Assembly (NCBI GenBank): GCA_964502145.1
Contig: CAZCVI010000071.1
Coordinates: 1 to 38,968, forward strand
DNA: 38,968 nt
Direction: 5' to 3'
Source of the DNA: CAZCVI01 sp964502145
GTDB taxonomy: Bacteria > Acidobacteriota > Aminicenantia > UBA2199
Shown here piece by piece: positions 1-8,096 of the stretch. The translations under genes were made by a program, and so were the position numbers. Numbering within the stretch: the first letter of the stretch is position 1; every line of letters begins with the position of its first letter. The notes under the pieces are model-generated. The model was not told the DNA's origin, searched no databases, and was given only the letters and a program-made list of their open reading frames with translations.

Positions 1-389
1 GATCGGGTATCCGGTAACGTGTCGAATATCTCATTAAGCTTTTTGATTAATACATTAAACGTGAGGAAGTGTATTTTTTGAGATACGAGTGCCTGATGTT
101 TTTTATCTTTCCGCTTTCTGGAAAGGCTGTCATTGGCAACAGATTGCAATCTATGTTTTCCCTTAAGGAAATACTATACCATAGATTGTACAAAAAGTCT
201 AGTTTTGAAACCCTCATCAGCAAACGTTCTACATTTTTATTCCCGATCAAGTCAATATCCATTCCAGAAAATTTAGCTTCTGTAAGAGGATTGGCCGTAT
301 CCAAAATTTGTATAAGGAGAATTGCTGGTGTGTTTATTGGCAGGCAATTTTCCCTATTCCTTGCCGCTTAAGAAATTTTTTAAATTTTG
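1..389. other. Left-edge region with no convincing gene
   Basis: I see no recognisable gene here. On the minus strand one frame stays open from about 369 down to 47. Its predicted product has a plausible mix of charged and polar residues, but it has no ATG start, no clear ribosome binding site and no family I recognise. The plus-strand frame over the same bases looks like its antisense shadow, being rich in Phe, Ile and Ser. The stretch may be a decayed gene fragment or plain intergenic DNA upstream of the peptide gene at 470. Confidence 0.3.
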
Positions 390-418
390 TTGACAAGAAT
401 TTAGTGATTAACTAAAAT
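390..418 (+). promoter_or_regulatory. Sigma70-type promoter of the lanthipeptide-like precursor
   Basis: TTGACA at 390-395 is followed after 17 bp by TAAAAT at 413-418. The predicted start of transcription is about 45 bp before the precursor ATG at 470. The consensus -35 and ideal spacing suggest strong expression, as is usual for RiPP precursor genes. Confidence 0.7.
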
Positions 419-469
419 ATAAAGTTATCATATAAATTATCATATTAAACTAACAAAGGAGAATAACTG

Positions 470-661
470 ATGAAGACTAAAAACTTTCCAAAGAGACTAT
501 CGTTAAGCAAAGAAACCGTAGTAAATTTAACTTATGAAAAAATGCAGGCTATTCAGGGTGGACTCCCATTGACATCGTACAATCATATTTACATGTGTTA
601 TACCCAATGCCGAACCGGAATATGCTGTGTATCTCCCAATCCTGGCGACACGATTGACTAA
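470..661 (+). CDS. Lanthipeptide-like RiPP precursor peptide (GG leader, Cys-rich core)
   Basis: This 63-residue peptide has the two-part design of a RiPP precursor. The leader, residues 1-31, carries LSLSKETVVNL followed by an amphipathic stretch and a double glycine (Gly30-Gly31). That pattern resembles the KLxLxKxTIxxL...GG leaders of class I lanthipeptide precursors and the GG-type natural-product precursors of Bacteroidota. The predicted core, residues 32-63, has four cysteines (43, 47, 52, 53) and several Ser/Thr residues that could form (methyl)lanthionine or disulfide bridges. A good ribosome site (AAAGGAG) precedes the ATG, and a consensus promoter and a terminator flank the gene, so it is a monocistronic unit. 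No lanthipeptide dehydratase, cyclase or GG-peptidase transporter is in the window. The partners would lie left of position 1 or elsewhere. The precursor identity is well supported by design; the class of modification is inference. Confidence 0.7.
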   Translation: MKTKNFPKRLSLSKETVVNLTYEKMQAIQGGLPLTSYNHIYMCYTQCRTGICCVSPNPGDTID

Positions 662-708
662 TAACTCTTTCCCCTGCGATTAAAGTAAGACCTAAATTAA
701 GACCTAAC

Positions 709-739
709 ACGGGCCGCCTTGTGGCGGCCCGTTCCTTTT
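709..739 (+). terminator. Rho-independent terminator after the precursor gene
   Basis: A perfect 10-bp GC-rich stem, ACGGGCCGCC (709-718) with GGCGGCCCGT (723-732), has a TTGT loop and is followed by TCCTTTT. It ends the precursor transcript and lies just beyond the 3' end of the convergent phosphoketolase gene, so it could also separate the two transcripts. Confidence 0.85.
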
Positions 740-750
740 AAGAAAAACAG

Positions 751-3162
751 TTACTCCGAACTCCATTTCCAATTACGAATCTCGGGCATGTCATCACCAT
801 ATTTATGGATATAATTCTTGTGGTCAATAAGTTTATCGCGTAGGAACTGTTTGGCATACGCGGCACGGGAACCGAGACTGGGGACACGGTCAATCACGTC
901 ACCCACCAAATGGAACCGATCAAGTTCATTGAGCACGACCATATCAAACGGCGTGGTAGTGGTTCCCTCTTCTTTGTAACCACGGACATGCAAGTGCTTA
1001 TGATTGGTGCGACGATATGCTAACTGATGAATCAATGAGGGATAACCATGATATGCGAAGATGACAGGTTTGTCAGTGGTAAAAAGCACATCGTAATCCT
1101 TGTCACTGAGTCCGTGAGGATGTTCGCCCTGCGGTTGCAGGGTCATCAGGTCCACGACATTGATCACCCGTATCTTCAGATCAGGAAAATGCTGCCGTAG
1201 AATACTTACGGCGGCCAGGGTTTCCAAGGTGGGCACATCCCCTGCACAAGCCATCACAACATCGGGGTCACCCCCTTTATCATTACTGGCCCATTCCCAG
1301 ATACCAATACCAGCAGTGCAATGTTTGATCGCGGCATCCATATCCAGCCATTGCGGTTCTGGTTGTTTGCCCGCGACAATGACATTAACAAGATCGCGGC
1401 TTCGTAAACAATGATCGGTCACAGATAACAAGGTGTTGGCATCGGGGGGCAGGTAAACACGAATAATATCTGCTTTTTTGTTGACAACATGATCAATAAA
1501 CCCGGGGTCCTGATGACTCAAACCGTTATGATCCTGGCGCCATACATGGGAAGTGAGCAGATAATTCAAGGAAGCAATAGGTCGACGCCAAGGAATAGCA
1601 CGGGTGACTTTTAACCATTTAGCGTGCTGGTTAAACATGGAATCAATGATATGAATAAAGGCTTCATAACAAGAAAAAAAACCATGCCGCCCAGTTAATA
1701 AATACCCTTCCAACCACCCCTCACACTGATGCTCGCTGAGCATTTCCATGACACGACCATCCGGGGCAACATGATCATCAATAGCAATAATTTCCCCAGT
1801 AGAACACCGGTTGGTCACTTCAAATACAGGATTCCAACGATTGGAAGCCGTTTCATCCGGGCTGAACACACGGAAATTGCCAGCATTGGCATTAAGACGT
1901 AACACATCACGGATGAATTGACCCTGAACACGGGTTCCTTCGGCTTCCACTGTACCGGGGGCGGAAACTTTAACGGCGTAATCGCGGAAATTGGGCATAC
2001 GCAAATCACGAAGCAATATTCCACCATTGGCATGAGGATTAGCACCCATGCGACGAATCCCTTGCGGGGCGAGTTCTGCCAGTTCCGGTAATAGCTTTCC
2101 CGTTCGATCAAAAAGCTCTTCCGGTTTGTAACTTTTCAGCCATTGTTCTAAAAGAACGAGATGTTCGGGTTTGGCTGCCAAATTAGCAAGGGGAACTTGA
2201 TGGGAACGCCATGTATCTTCCACGGGTTGGCCATCGACTAATTTAGGACAGGTCCACCCTTTAGGGGTGCGGAAAATAATCATGGGCCACTGGGGACGTT
2301 TGGTAAAACCATGGGCTCGTGCTTCAGTCTGAATTTGTTTGATCTCAGTAATAATCGTGTCCATGGTAGCAGCCAATAGTTGGTGGACGGTTTCGGGATT
2401 GTTTCCTTCGACAAAATAGGGTTTGTAGCCGTAACCGTTGAAGAGTTGTTCCAATTCTTCCTGGGGGATACGTGCCAACACGGTAGGTCCGGCAATCTTG
2501 TAACCGTTGAGGTGTAGAATAGGCAAAACAGCCCCATCATAAACTGGATTGAGGAATTTATTGGAATGCCAACTGGTAGCAAGGGGTCCGCTCTCGGCTT
2601 CGCCATCTCCGACAACACAGGCAACTAAAAGATCGGGATTATCAAACGCTGCACCAAAGGCATGGGATAAAGCATACCCCAACTCGCCACCTTCATGAAT
2701 GGAACCAGGAGTTTCGGCGGACACATGACTGGGAATGCCGCCGGGAAAAGAGAACTGGGTAAACAATTTTTTTAGCCCCTGTTCATCCTGGGTAATATTG
2801 GGATACACTTCGCTGTACGTGCCTTCTAAATAGGTATTGGCCACTAATCCCGGTCCACCGTGACCAGGGCCGGTAATATAGATGACGTTCAGATCATTTT
2901 TCTTGATGACACGGTTGAGATGGGCGTAAATAAAATTTAAACCGGGGGTGGTGCCCCAATGACCTAACAGGCGCGGTTTGACATGGCTGATTGTAAGCGG
3001 TTCTTTCAGCAATGGATTGTCGAAGAGATATATCTGACCCACAGACAGATAGTTGGCCGCACGCCAGTAAGCATTTATTTTACGTAGCTCTTCCGATGAT
3101 AAAGGTGAATTTATCGGTTCATTTTTAGTTTTGTTTTTCGGTTCATTTATTAGATCGTTCAT
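751..3162 (-). CDS. xfp: Phosphoketolase (xylulose-5-P/fructose-6-P)
   Basis: The 803-residue product matches the length and signature segments of bacterial phosphoketolase. This thiamine-diphosphate enzyme cleaves xylulose 5-phosphate or fructose 6-phosphate with phosphate to give acetyl phosphate plus glyceraldehyde 3-phosphate or erythrose 4-phosphate, in the cytoplasm. Visible motifs are HWGTTPGLNF near residue 70, GPGHG near 100, the ThDP/Mg-binding GDGEAESGP near 185, and DHNGLSHQDPG near 540. The first 25 residues are a low-complexity Asn/Lys/Pro tail before the conserved start (LRKINAYWRAANYL). The ATG lies 4 bp after the stop of pyruvate kinase, and AGGA inside the intergenic junction serves as ribosome site, so the two genes are one operon. 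No acetate kinase or phosphotransacetylase gene is nearby to use the acetyl phosphate. Family assignment is secure; whether it prefers X5P or F6P cannot be read from sequence. Confidence 0.97.
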   Translation of the reverse strand: MNDLINEPKNKTKNEPINSPLSSEELRKINAYWRAANYLSVGQIYLFDNPLLKEPLTISHVKPRLLGHWGTTPGLNFIYAHLNRVIKKNDLNVIYITGPGHGGPGLVANTYLEGTYSEVYPNITQDEQGLKKLFTQFSFPGGIPSHVSAETPGSIHEGGELGYALSHAFGAAFDNPDLLVACVVGDGEAESGPLATSWHSNKFLNPVYDGAVLPILHLNGYKIAGPTVLARIPQEELEQLFNGYGYKPYFVEGNNPETVHQLLAATMDTIITEIKQIQTEARAHGFTKRPQWPMIIFRTPKGWTCPKLVDGQPVEDTWRSHQVPLANLAAKPEHLVLLEQWLKSYKPEELFDRTGKLLPELAELAPQGIRRMGANPHANGGILLRDLRMPNFRDYAVKVSAPGTVEAEGTRVQGQFIRDVLRLNANAGNFRVFSPDETASNRWNPVFEVTNRCSTGEIIAIDDHVAPDGRVMEMLSEHQCEGWLEGYLLTGRHGFFSCYEAFIHIIDSMFNQHAKWLKVTRAIPWRRPIASLNYLLTSHVWRQDHNGLSHQDPGFIDHVVNKKADIIRVYLPPDANTLLSVTDHCLRSRDLVNVIVAGKQPEPQWLDMDAAIKHCTAGIGIWEWASNDKGGDPDVVMACAGDVPTLETLAAVSILRQHFPDLKIRVINVVDLMTLQPQGEHPHGLSDKDYDVLFTTDKPVIFAYHGYPSLIHQLAYRRTNHKHLHVRGYKEEGTTTTPFDMVVLNELDRFHLVGDVIDRVPSLGSRAAYAKQFLRDKLIDHKNYIHKYGDDMPEIRNWKWSSE

Positions 3163-3166
3163 GGTT

Positions 3167-4645
3167 TTATCCTTTTTTTGTTAAATCAATAATTTCCAAG
3201 CGATGATTGGAATGGGGATCTTTCTGTGATGGACCTTCGGTGAGTACTACCAGTCCCTCGGGTAACCCATAGTCTTTGACCCACTGCTGGGCAAATGTTT
3301 TCCATTCACTGGGATGTTCCTGATTAAGAATTGGAAAAACACCGTAAGACAATTGCAAGCCTTGACAAGCAGAATTTCTTCGTCCCACAGCCAATATCCA
3401 CACGGGTAATTTGAAGCGGGAAATCATCCGTGCGGTAAGCCCTGTGCCAGAAGGCACGAGAACGGCAGCGGCATTAAGATGATCGACAGTGAAACGAACA
3501 TTACGCGAGATGAGGTCTACCAGTTGCACGCCACCTTCGGGGCGTTCTATTTTTAATGGACTGGCAGTACGATAAGGTTCGGTGGCGGCAGCAATTTTGG
3601 CCAGCATCTGGACAGCTTCCACTGGGAACCTGCCCATGGCTGATTCCTCGGAAAGCATCACGCAATCGGTGCCGTCTAAGATTGCATTGGCGACATCTGT
3701 GGCTTCAGCACGGGTGGGGCGGCAGTGTTCGACCATGGATTCCAGCATTTGAGTGGCTGTGATTACTGGTTTTCCCAGCAGGTTGGCTTTATGGGTCAGT
3801 TGTTTTTGAACCACGGCGATTCGTTCGATAGGAATTTCTACTCCCAGGTCGCCGCGGGCGATCATGATGCCATCAGCCGCATTCAGTATCTCGTCGATGT
3901 GGGTTAATGCACCCGATCTCTCGATTTTAGCTATGATAAAAGGAGAATAGCCCAGTTCTTTGGCGGCTTTGCGAACCGCTTCAATATCGGCAGCCGTTTC
4001 TACGAAGGATTGACTGATCACATCCGCGCCATTTTCCAGTGCTGATTTTAAACAGTTGTAATCGTGTTCAGTAAAGGCACTAATGCCCAGATTGATGCCG
4101 GGTAGATTTAATCCTTTGCGCGAACGTAACTCACCGCCTACAAACACGCGGCAATGAATATCGTTACCTGTCACTTGGAGCACTTCCAATTGAATGATGC
4201 CATCGTTGAGGAACAGGAGGTTGCCGGGTTTGACTACTTTGGGTAGGTCAGGGAAACTTACGGAGACACGTTGTCCATCGCCGATGATATTGTCAGTTGT
4301 CAGCGTGAAGGTTTCTCCTGGTTTTAATTGAATCGATTCCTCTGCCAATTTTCCTACGCGCATTTTGGGACCTGGCAGGTCTGCCATGATAGTCAAACGT
4401 TTGCCTGCTGTAAGAGCGGCTTGGCGGAGATTCTCCATCACTATTTTATATCCTGCGAAGTCGCCATGGGAGTAATTGATACGGGCGACATTCATACCGG
4501 CGCGGATCATCTCTAACATTACTTCAGGGGAGTTGGAAGCGGGGCCAATGGTGCAAACTAACTTTGTTTTGTTGGGGGGAAGTTTTTTCGGGTTGAAGTC
4601 TACGGTTACCGGTCCACCGCATTTTGTTAAAGGATTTTCATTCAT
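3167..4645 (-). CDS. pyk: Pyruvate kinase
   Basis: Pyruvate kinase transfers phosphate from phosphoenolpyruvate to ADP, giving pyruvate and ATP, the last step of glycolysis. The 492-residue product has KLVCTIGPAS and ARINYSHG at the N-terminus, the catalytic lysine segment IIAKIERSGAL near residue 240, the Mg-binding IMIARGDLGVEIP near 260, and ITATQMLESM near 295. The nucleotide-site segment reads MLSEESAMG instead of the more common MLSGETAxG, a conservative variant seen in some lineages. The C-terminal domain (about 365-490) is present. AGGAG sits 7 bp before the ATG, and a promoter lies at 4686-4714. It is the first gene of an operon with phosphoketolase, which pairs ATP formation from PEP with acetyl-phosphate formation upstream. 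Confidence 0.97.
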   Translation of the reverse strand: MNENPLTKCGGPVTVDFNPKKLPPNKTKLVCTIGPASNSPEVMLEMIRAGMNVARINYSHGDFAGYKIVMENLRQAALTAGKRLTIMADLPGPKMRVGKLAEESIQLKPGETFTLTTDNIIGDGQRVSVSFPDLPKVVKPGNLLFLNDGIIQLEVLQVTGNDIHCRVFVGGELRSRKGLNLPGINLGISAFTEHDYNCLKSALENGADVISQSFVETAADIEAVRKAAKELGYSPFIIAKIERSGALTHIDEILNAADGIMIARGDLGVEIPIERIAVVQKQLTHKANLLGKPVITATQMLESMVEHCRPTRAEATDVANAILDGTDCVMLSEESAMGRFPVEAVQMLAKIAAATEPYRTASPLKIERPEGGVQLVDLISRNVRFTVDHLNAAAVLVPSGTGLTARMISRFKLPVWILAVGRRNSACQGLQLSYGVFPILNQEHPSEWKTFAQQWVKDYGLPEGLVVLTEGPSQKDPHSNHRLEIIDLTKKG

Positions 4646-4685
4646 TTGTTTTCTCCTGTGTATTCCAGTTTGCCGGAATAGGGAT

Positions 4686-4714
4686 ATTATAATATGGTTC
4701 TCTTTTTTTTACAA
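4686..4714 (-). promoter_or_regulatory. Promoter of the pyk-xfp operon
   Basis: Read on the minus strand, TTGTAA (4714-4709) is followed after 17 bp by a perfect TATAAT (4691-4686). This puts the transcript start about 35 bp before the pyk ATG. Confidence 0.6.
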
Positions 4715-4801
4715 GACTTCAGAAAGTATCTATCCAGTTTTGGCAGACATCTCTTCCTGATGTAGCAATAAGTTTCTGGTTTTAATCCACTTTCCGGTTT
4801 A

Positions 4802-4846
4802 GGGTTATCGTAGACGCGACATCCTTGTCGCATTCACAAATAACCC
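4802..4846. repeat. Nested palindromic (REP-like) element
   Basis: Outer arms GGGTTAT (4802-4808) and ATAACCC (4840-4846) enclose inner arms GCGACA (4816-4821) and TGTCGC (4826-4831) around a TCCT loop. The inner GCGACATCCTTGTCGC palindrome resembles short intergenic palindromes dispersed in many bacterial genomes. I see only one copy in this window, and it lacks a T-tract, so it is not a simple terminator. It lies between the divergent pyk and PilZ promoters. Confidence 0.5.
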
Positions 4847-4862
4847 AGCCACTTTATTTGTT

Positions 4863-4891
4863 TTGAGGATTTGTTAAAACAATGGTATAAT
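4863..4891 (+). promoter_or_regulatory. Promoter of the PilZ gene
   Basis: TTGAGG at 4863-4868, 17 bp, then a perfect TATAAT at 4886-4891. The start codon chosen for the gene is at 4923, leaving a leader of about 25 bases that holds the AGGAG ribosome site. Confidence 0.55.
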
Positions 4892-4922
4892 ATTTCTTGA
4901 CACGTTAATGGCAGGAGTGGCG

Positions 4923-5651
4923 ATGATTGAAATAAAAATTGACATGCTGTTGCACGCGATTGAAAACAAGATCGTGGTCGAGTTACGCCCGGCGGAAAAA
5001 AGCCACGAGAACATCCTTTTTTTCTCAAAGTTGTTGGCTTGCGATGAAGAAAAAAAGGGTATTGTCATTGATTTCCCCATAGCTTCCTCCGAGTTAATGG
5101 CGTTGAAGTTGGCTGAAGCCGTGGTTATAAAATTTATTTACACGGATAGTCCTTTCTTCTTTAATTCGAACATTCTGGACTTAGCCTACTATCTCCAAAC
5201 CGAGGAGCCAGATAAACGCAGGATGCTGTTGGCTATGCCGGAAACAATTTTCGGTGAAGAGCGACGCGGTTATCTGAAACTCAACACACCTCCTTTTGCC
5301 GTGACTGTCAAAGTAATTAAAAGCACTGACATGGCCAAACACCTGAGCCAACGAACGTACAAATCGGTGGCAGTGAATATTTCTGGGGGGGGTATCGCAA
5401 TTGAAAACATGGAAGGAAAACTTCCTCTTACGGTGGGCGATATAGTTAGTCTTTCTGTGTCTCTGCCTGAAAATGCCGTTACTTTGGAAGGCGAAGTGTT
5501 GAATGTCTATCCTTTTGAGAATTCCGAGCGGGTCAGTTTTGGAATTCGCTTTATGCAACGGAACATGGATACCTTAAACTATAAACGAAATGTCAAAGCG
5601 ATCACGCACTATGTCATGCGCCGCGAAAGGGAATTGCTATCGAAGCGCTAA
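4923..5651 (+). CDS. PilZ-domain protein, YcgR-like
   Basis: Predicted cyclic-di-GMP effector of 242 residues. Residues 1-105 look like the YcgR-N/PilZN beta-barrel domain; the C-terminal half (about 110-235) is a PilZ domain. The second c-di-GMP motif is present as NISGGG (Asn152, Ser154, Gly157 match D/NxSxxG). The first motif, normally RxxxR, reads RRGYLK (114-119), so the second arginine is lysine; binding may be altered. I chose the ATG at 4923 because AGGAG lies 6 bp before it. An in-frame ATG at 4908 would sit before that site and add five residues. The gene stands alone between divergent pyk and the downstream methyltransferase, so the target (pilus motility, exopolysaccharide) cannot be told from context, although pili and polysaccharide export genes occur elsewhere in the window. 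Confidence 0.8.
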   Translation: MIEIKIDMLLHAIENKIVVELRPAEKSHENILFFSKLLACDEEKKGIVIDFPIASSELMALKLAEAVVIKFIYTDSPFFFNSNILDLAYYLQTEEPDKRRMLLAMPETIFGEERRGYLKLNTPPFAVTVKVIKSTDMAKHLSQRTYKSVAVNISGGGIAIENMEGKLPLTVGDIVSLSVSLPENAVTLEGEVLNVYPFENSERVSFGIRFMQRNMDTLNYKRNVKAITHYVMRRERELLSKR

Positions 5652-5692
5652 CATGTAGTCGCTATTTTATGCTTTTATATTTTCATCTCTGG

Positions 5693-5720
5693 GGACAAAA
5701 TTATAGCGGACAAAATTATA
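5693..5720 (+). repeat. 13-bp direct repeat upstream of trmJ-like gene
   Basis: GGACAAAATTATA occurs at 5693-5705 and again at 5708-5720, 15 bp apart centre to centre. It lies 26 bp upstream of the promoter at 5746. It may be a regulator half-site pair or a small duplication. Confidence 0.4.
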
Positions 5721-5745
5721 ATTGCTGGAAATCAACGCTAAAAAT

Positions 5746-5774
5746 TTGCTCAAACTGGGGTTTTATATTATAAT
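5746..5774 (+). promoter_or_regulatory. Promoter of the trmJ-like/cysS operon
   Basis: TTGCTC at 5746-5751, 17 bp, then a perfect TATAAT at 5769-5774, 29 bp before the ATG at 5803. The downstream genes are closely packed up to 8531 and probably share this transcript. Confidence 0.55.
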
Positions 5775-5802
5775 TTTAGTTGAGATATAAATTGGAGATA
5801 CT

Positions 5803-6690
5803 ATGGCTGAAGATATGAATGAAGATATGAATAGTGATATGAATGATGATATGAATTCTGAACTGGATGCTGAAAATTCAATGGATAACGTTTCACCCGC
5901 AAATGCTGAAAAATTAAAGCTGCTCAACAATCTGCACGTGGTGTTGGTGGAACCAAGAAACGCGGGCAATATCGGCTCATCAGTACGGGCGATGAAAAAT
6001 ATGGGCATCTCCCATCTACGTTTAGTCAACCCGGTTTCCTATCGCTGGGAAGCAGAACAGAAAAAACTGGGCTACCGTTCCCAGGATATTGTAGCCAAAA
6101 GCATAGAATATGGCACCCTGGCCGACGCCGTGGCAGATATGAACTTGGTTCTCCTGGCCACAACAAAAGAAGGGAAATGGAAACAAGATTTCCTGCTCCC
6201 CCAAGCTGCCGCAGAACTGGCTGCCGGACGATTATATAAAGAAAAAATCGCCATTGTGTTCGGTCGCGAAGATTCCGGTGTCACTGTCGATGAAAGTCAA
6301 TTGGTGGATTATTGTATTCACATCCCTATGGCAGGTAGTTACCCCTCCCTGAACCTTTCCCAAGCGGTGTTGGTCGTGCTTTATGAAATGTTCAAACAGA
6401 CGGGCATGGTTCCCTCACTGCCCTATCCCAAGCTGGCCAAGAAAAAGGCATTCGAACGATTGCACGATAATATCTGGCTGCTGATGAAAGCGATGCACAT
6501 CAAAGAACCTGACTACGGGTTATTCCACCGTTCCTTGCGCCGTGCCTTGAATCGAACACGCTGGACGAGAGCCGATATCGCTGTCTTTGATCGCGCCTGC
6601 AAACAGATTCGCTGGTTCGTCAATAACCTGACTAAAGACGACTTTAATGATGAATACGATCCCAGGGTTAAAAAAGAAGACGAAGCGTAA
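5803..6690 (+). CDS. trmJ: SPOUT RNA 2'-O-methyltransferase, TrmJ family
   Basis: This 295-residue protein belongs to the TrmH/SpoU group of knotted (SPOUT) methyltransferases and is closest in pattern to TrmJ, which 2'-O-methylates residue 32 of tRNA with S-adenosylmethionine. Conserved segments are VLVEPRNAGNIGSSVRAMKN near residues 48-67, FGREDSGVT near 150-160, and the knot segment SYPSLNLSQAV near 180-190. The C-terminal 80 residues are helical and basic, as in TrmJ. The N-terminal 30 residues are unusual: four tandem copies of a 12-bp unit encode a repetitive acidic Met-Asn-Asp/Glu tail. The conserved domain starts at about residue 44, so the true start could be any of the in-frame ATGs in the repeat. 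cysS follows after 16 bp. The exact RNA target is inferred from family resemblance. Confidence 0.85.
   Translation: MAEDMNEDMNSDMNDDMNSELDAENSMDNVSPANAEKLKLLNNLHVVLVEPRNAGNIGSSVRAMKNMGISHLRLVNPVSYRWEAEQKKLGYRSQDIVAKSIEYGTLADAVADMNLVLLATTKEGKWKQDFLLPQAAAELAAGRLYKEKIAIVFGREDSGVTVDESQLVDYCIHIPMAGSYPSLNLSQAVLVVLYEMFKQTGMVPSLPYPKLAKKKAFERLHDNIWLLMKAMHIKEPDYGLFHRSLRRALNRTRWTRADIAVFDRACKQIRWFVNNLTKDDFNDEYDPRVKKEDEA
5809..5856 (+). repeat. Four tandem 12-bp units inside the trmJ-like gene start
   Basis: Units at 5809-5820, 5821-5832, 5833-5844 and 5845-5856 follow the pattern NNNGATATGAAT. They are in frame and encode an E/S/D-D-M-N repeat. Each unit contains an ATG, giving several possible starts. 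Confidence 0.85.
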
Positions 6691-6706
6691 GAAAAGAGGA
6701 GGTTTT

Positions 6707-8095
6707 ATGAAATTTTACAATACTCTGAACAATCGCATTGAAGAATTTAAAGAAATAAAAAAAGGGTACATTGGTTTATATACCTGCGGTCCCACCGTTT
6801 ATGATTATGCCCATATTGGTAATTTCAGGTCTTACGTATTTGAGGATTTGGTCAAACGGTATTTCTTATACAAGGGCTACAACGTGAACCACGTCATGAA
6901 CATTACCGATATCGACGATAAAACCATCAAAAAATCCCTGGCCATGGGCATCAGTTTGCGAGAAGTCACTGATATTTATATCAAAGCGTTTATGGATGAT
7001 GTGGAAACGTTAAACATCATCAAAGCCAACCAATACCCCAGGGCTACGGACCATATCCCGGAGATGCTTGCTATTATTGATACCTTAACAGAAAAAGGAT
7101 ATGCCTATCAAAAGGATGGTTCAGTCTATTTCAGCATTGCCAAATTCGAAAACTATGGCCGTTTAGCCAATATTTCACAGGAGAACCTGCGGTCGGGTAG
7201 CAATGTCGACGCGGACGAATACGAAAAAGATAATATCCAGGATTTCGTGTTGTGGAAAGGCAAAAAAGAAGGGGAGCCGTTCTGGACCAGTGCCAGTTAT
7301 GGGGATGGTCGTCCTGGTTGGCATCTCGAATGCTCAGCCATGAGCAGCAAGTACCTGGGTAATTTATTTGATGTGCATATGGGCGGCGTCGATAATATTT
7401 TTCCCCACCATGAGAATGAAATCGCCCAGTCGCAGTGTTCTTCAGGCCAGGAGTTTGTTAATTATTGGATTCATTGCCAACATCTTATTGTCGACAATCA
7501 AAAAATGTCCAAATCGCTGGGGAATTTTTATACCCTGCGGGATTTGCTGGATAAAGGGTATGATCCCATGGAAATCCGTTACCTGTTGATTTCCACTCAT
7601 TATCGCAAATTACTTAACTTCACTTTTGAAGGGCTTATCCAAGCACGGCAATCACTTAAACGTATTCACGACTTCATGTTTGCCCTCAAAGGCCTGACCC
7701 CCGAACCCGGGGAAACGGCTGAAATTACCCAACTCATCCAAGAAAGCGAAGCAAAATTTCAAGAAAGCATGGATGCTGATTTTAATATTTCCGGTGGCCT
7801 CGGTGCCATTTTTGATTTTATCTATCAAGCCAACTTGAAATTAAAAGGAATGAAATCCAAAGATGTCGAACACGTCCTACTCTTTATGGACCGTCTGGAT
7901 CACGTAACCGGTGTGATTAAAAAAGAAGAAGAGGGATTGTTGGACGCGGAGATTGAAGCCAAGATCGCTGAACGTCAACAAGCACGTAAAGATAAAAACT
8001 TCAAACTGGCAGATGCTATTCGCGACGAATTAAAAGTCAAAGGTATCGTCCTCTTGGACACCCCCGAAGGAGTACGCTGGAAATCTGAGAAATAA
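6707..8095 (+). CDS. cysS: Cysteinyl-tRNA synthetase
   Basis: Class I synthetase that charges tRNA-Cys with cysteine. The 462-residue product has the zinc-binding and HIGH-type region TCGPTVYDYAHIGN at residues 26-40, further zinc ligands in WHLECSAM and HHENE, and the KMSKSLGN catalytic loop near residue 267. Length matches the family (about 460-480). I chose the ATG at 6707 because AGAGGAGG lies 6 bp before it. A longer frame begins at 6647 within the preceding gene but adds 20 residues not found in the family. The gene sits 16 bp after the trmJ-like gene and 1 bp before the next CDS, so all three are probably co-transcribed. Confidence 0.98.
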   Translation: MKFYNTLNNRIEEFKEIKKGYIGLYTCGPTVYDYAHIGNFRSYVFEDLVKRYFLYKGYNVNHVMNITDIDDKTIKKSLAMGISLREVTDIYIKAFMDDVETLNIIKANQYPRATDHIPEMLAIIDTLTEKGYAYQKDGSVYFSIAKFENYGRLANISQENLRSGSNVDADEYEKDNIQDFVLWKGKKEGEPFWTSASYGDGRPGWHLECSAMSSKYLGNLFDVHMGGVDNIFPHHENEIAQSQCSSGQEFVNYWIHCQHLIVDNQKMSKSLGNFYTLRDLLDKGYDPMEIRYLLISTHYRKLLNFTFEGLIQARQSLKRIHDFMFALKGLTPEPGETAEITQLIQESEAKFQESMDADFNISGGLGAIFDFIYQANLKLKGMKSKDVEHVLLFMDRLDHVTGVIKKEEEGLLDAEIEAKIAERQQARKDKNFKLADAIRDELKVKGIVLLDTPEGVRWKSEK

Positions 8096-8096
8096 A

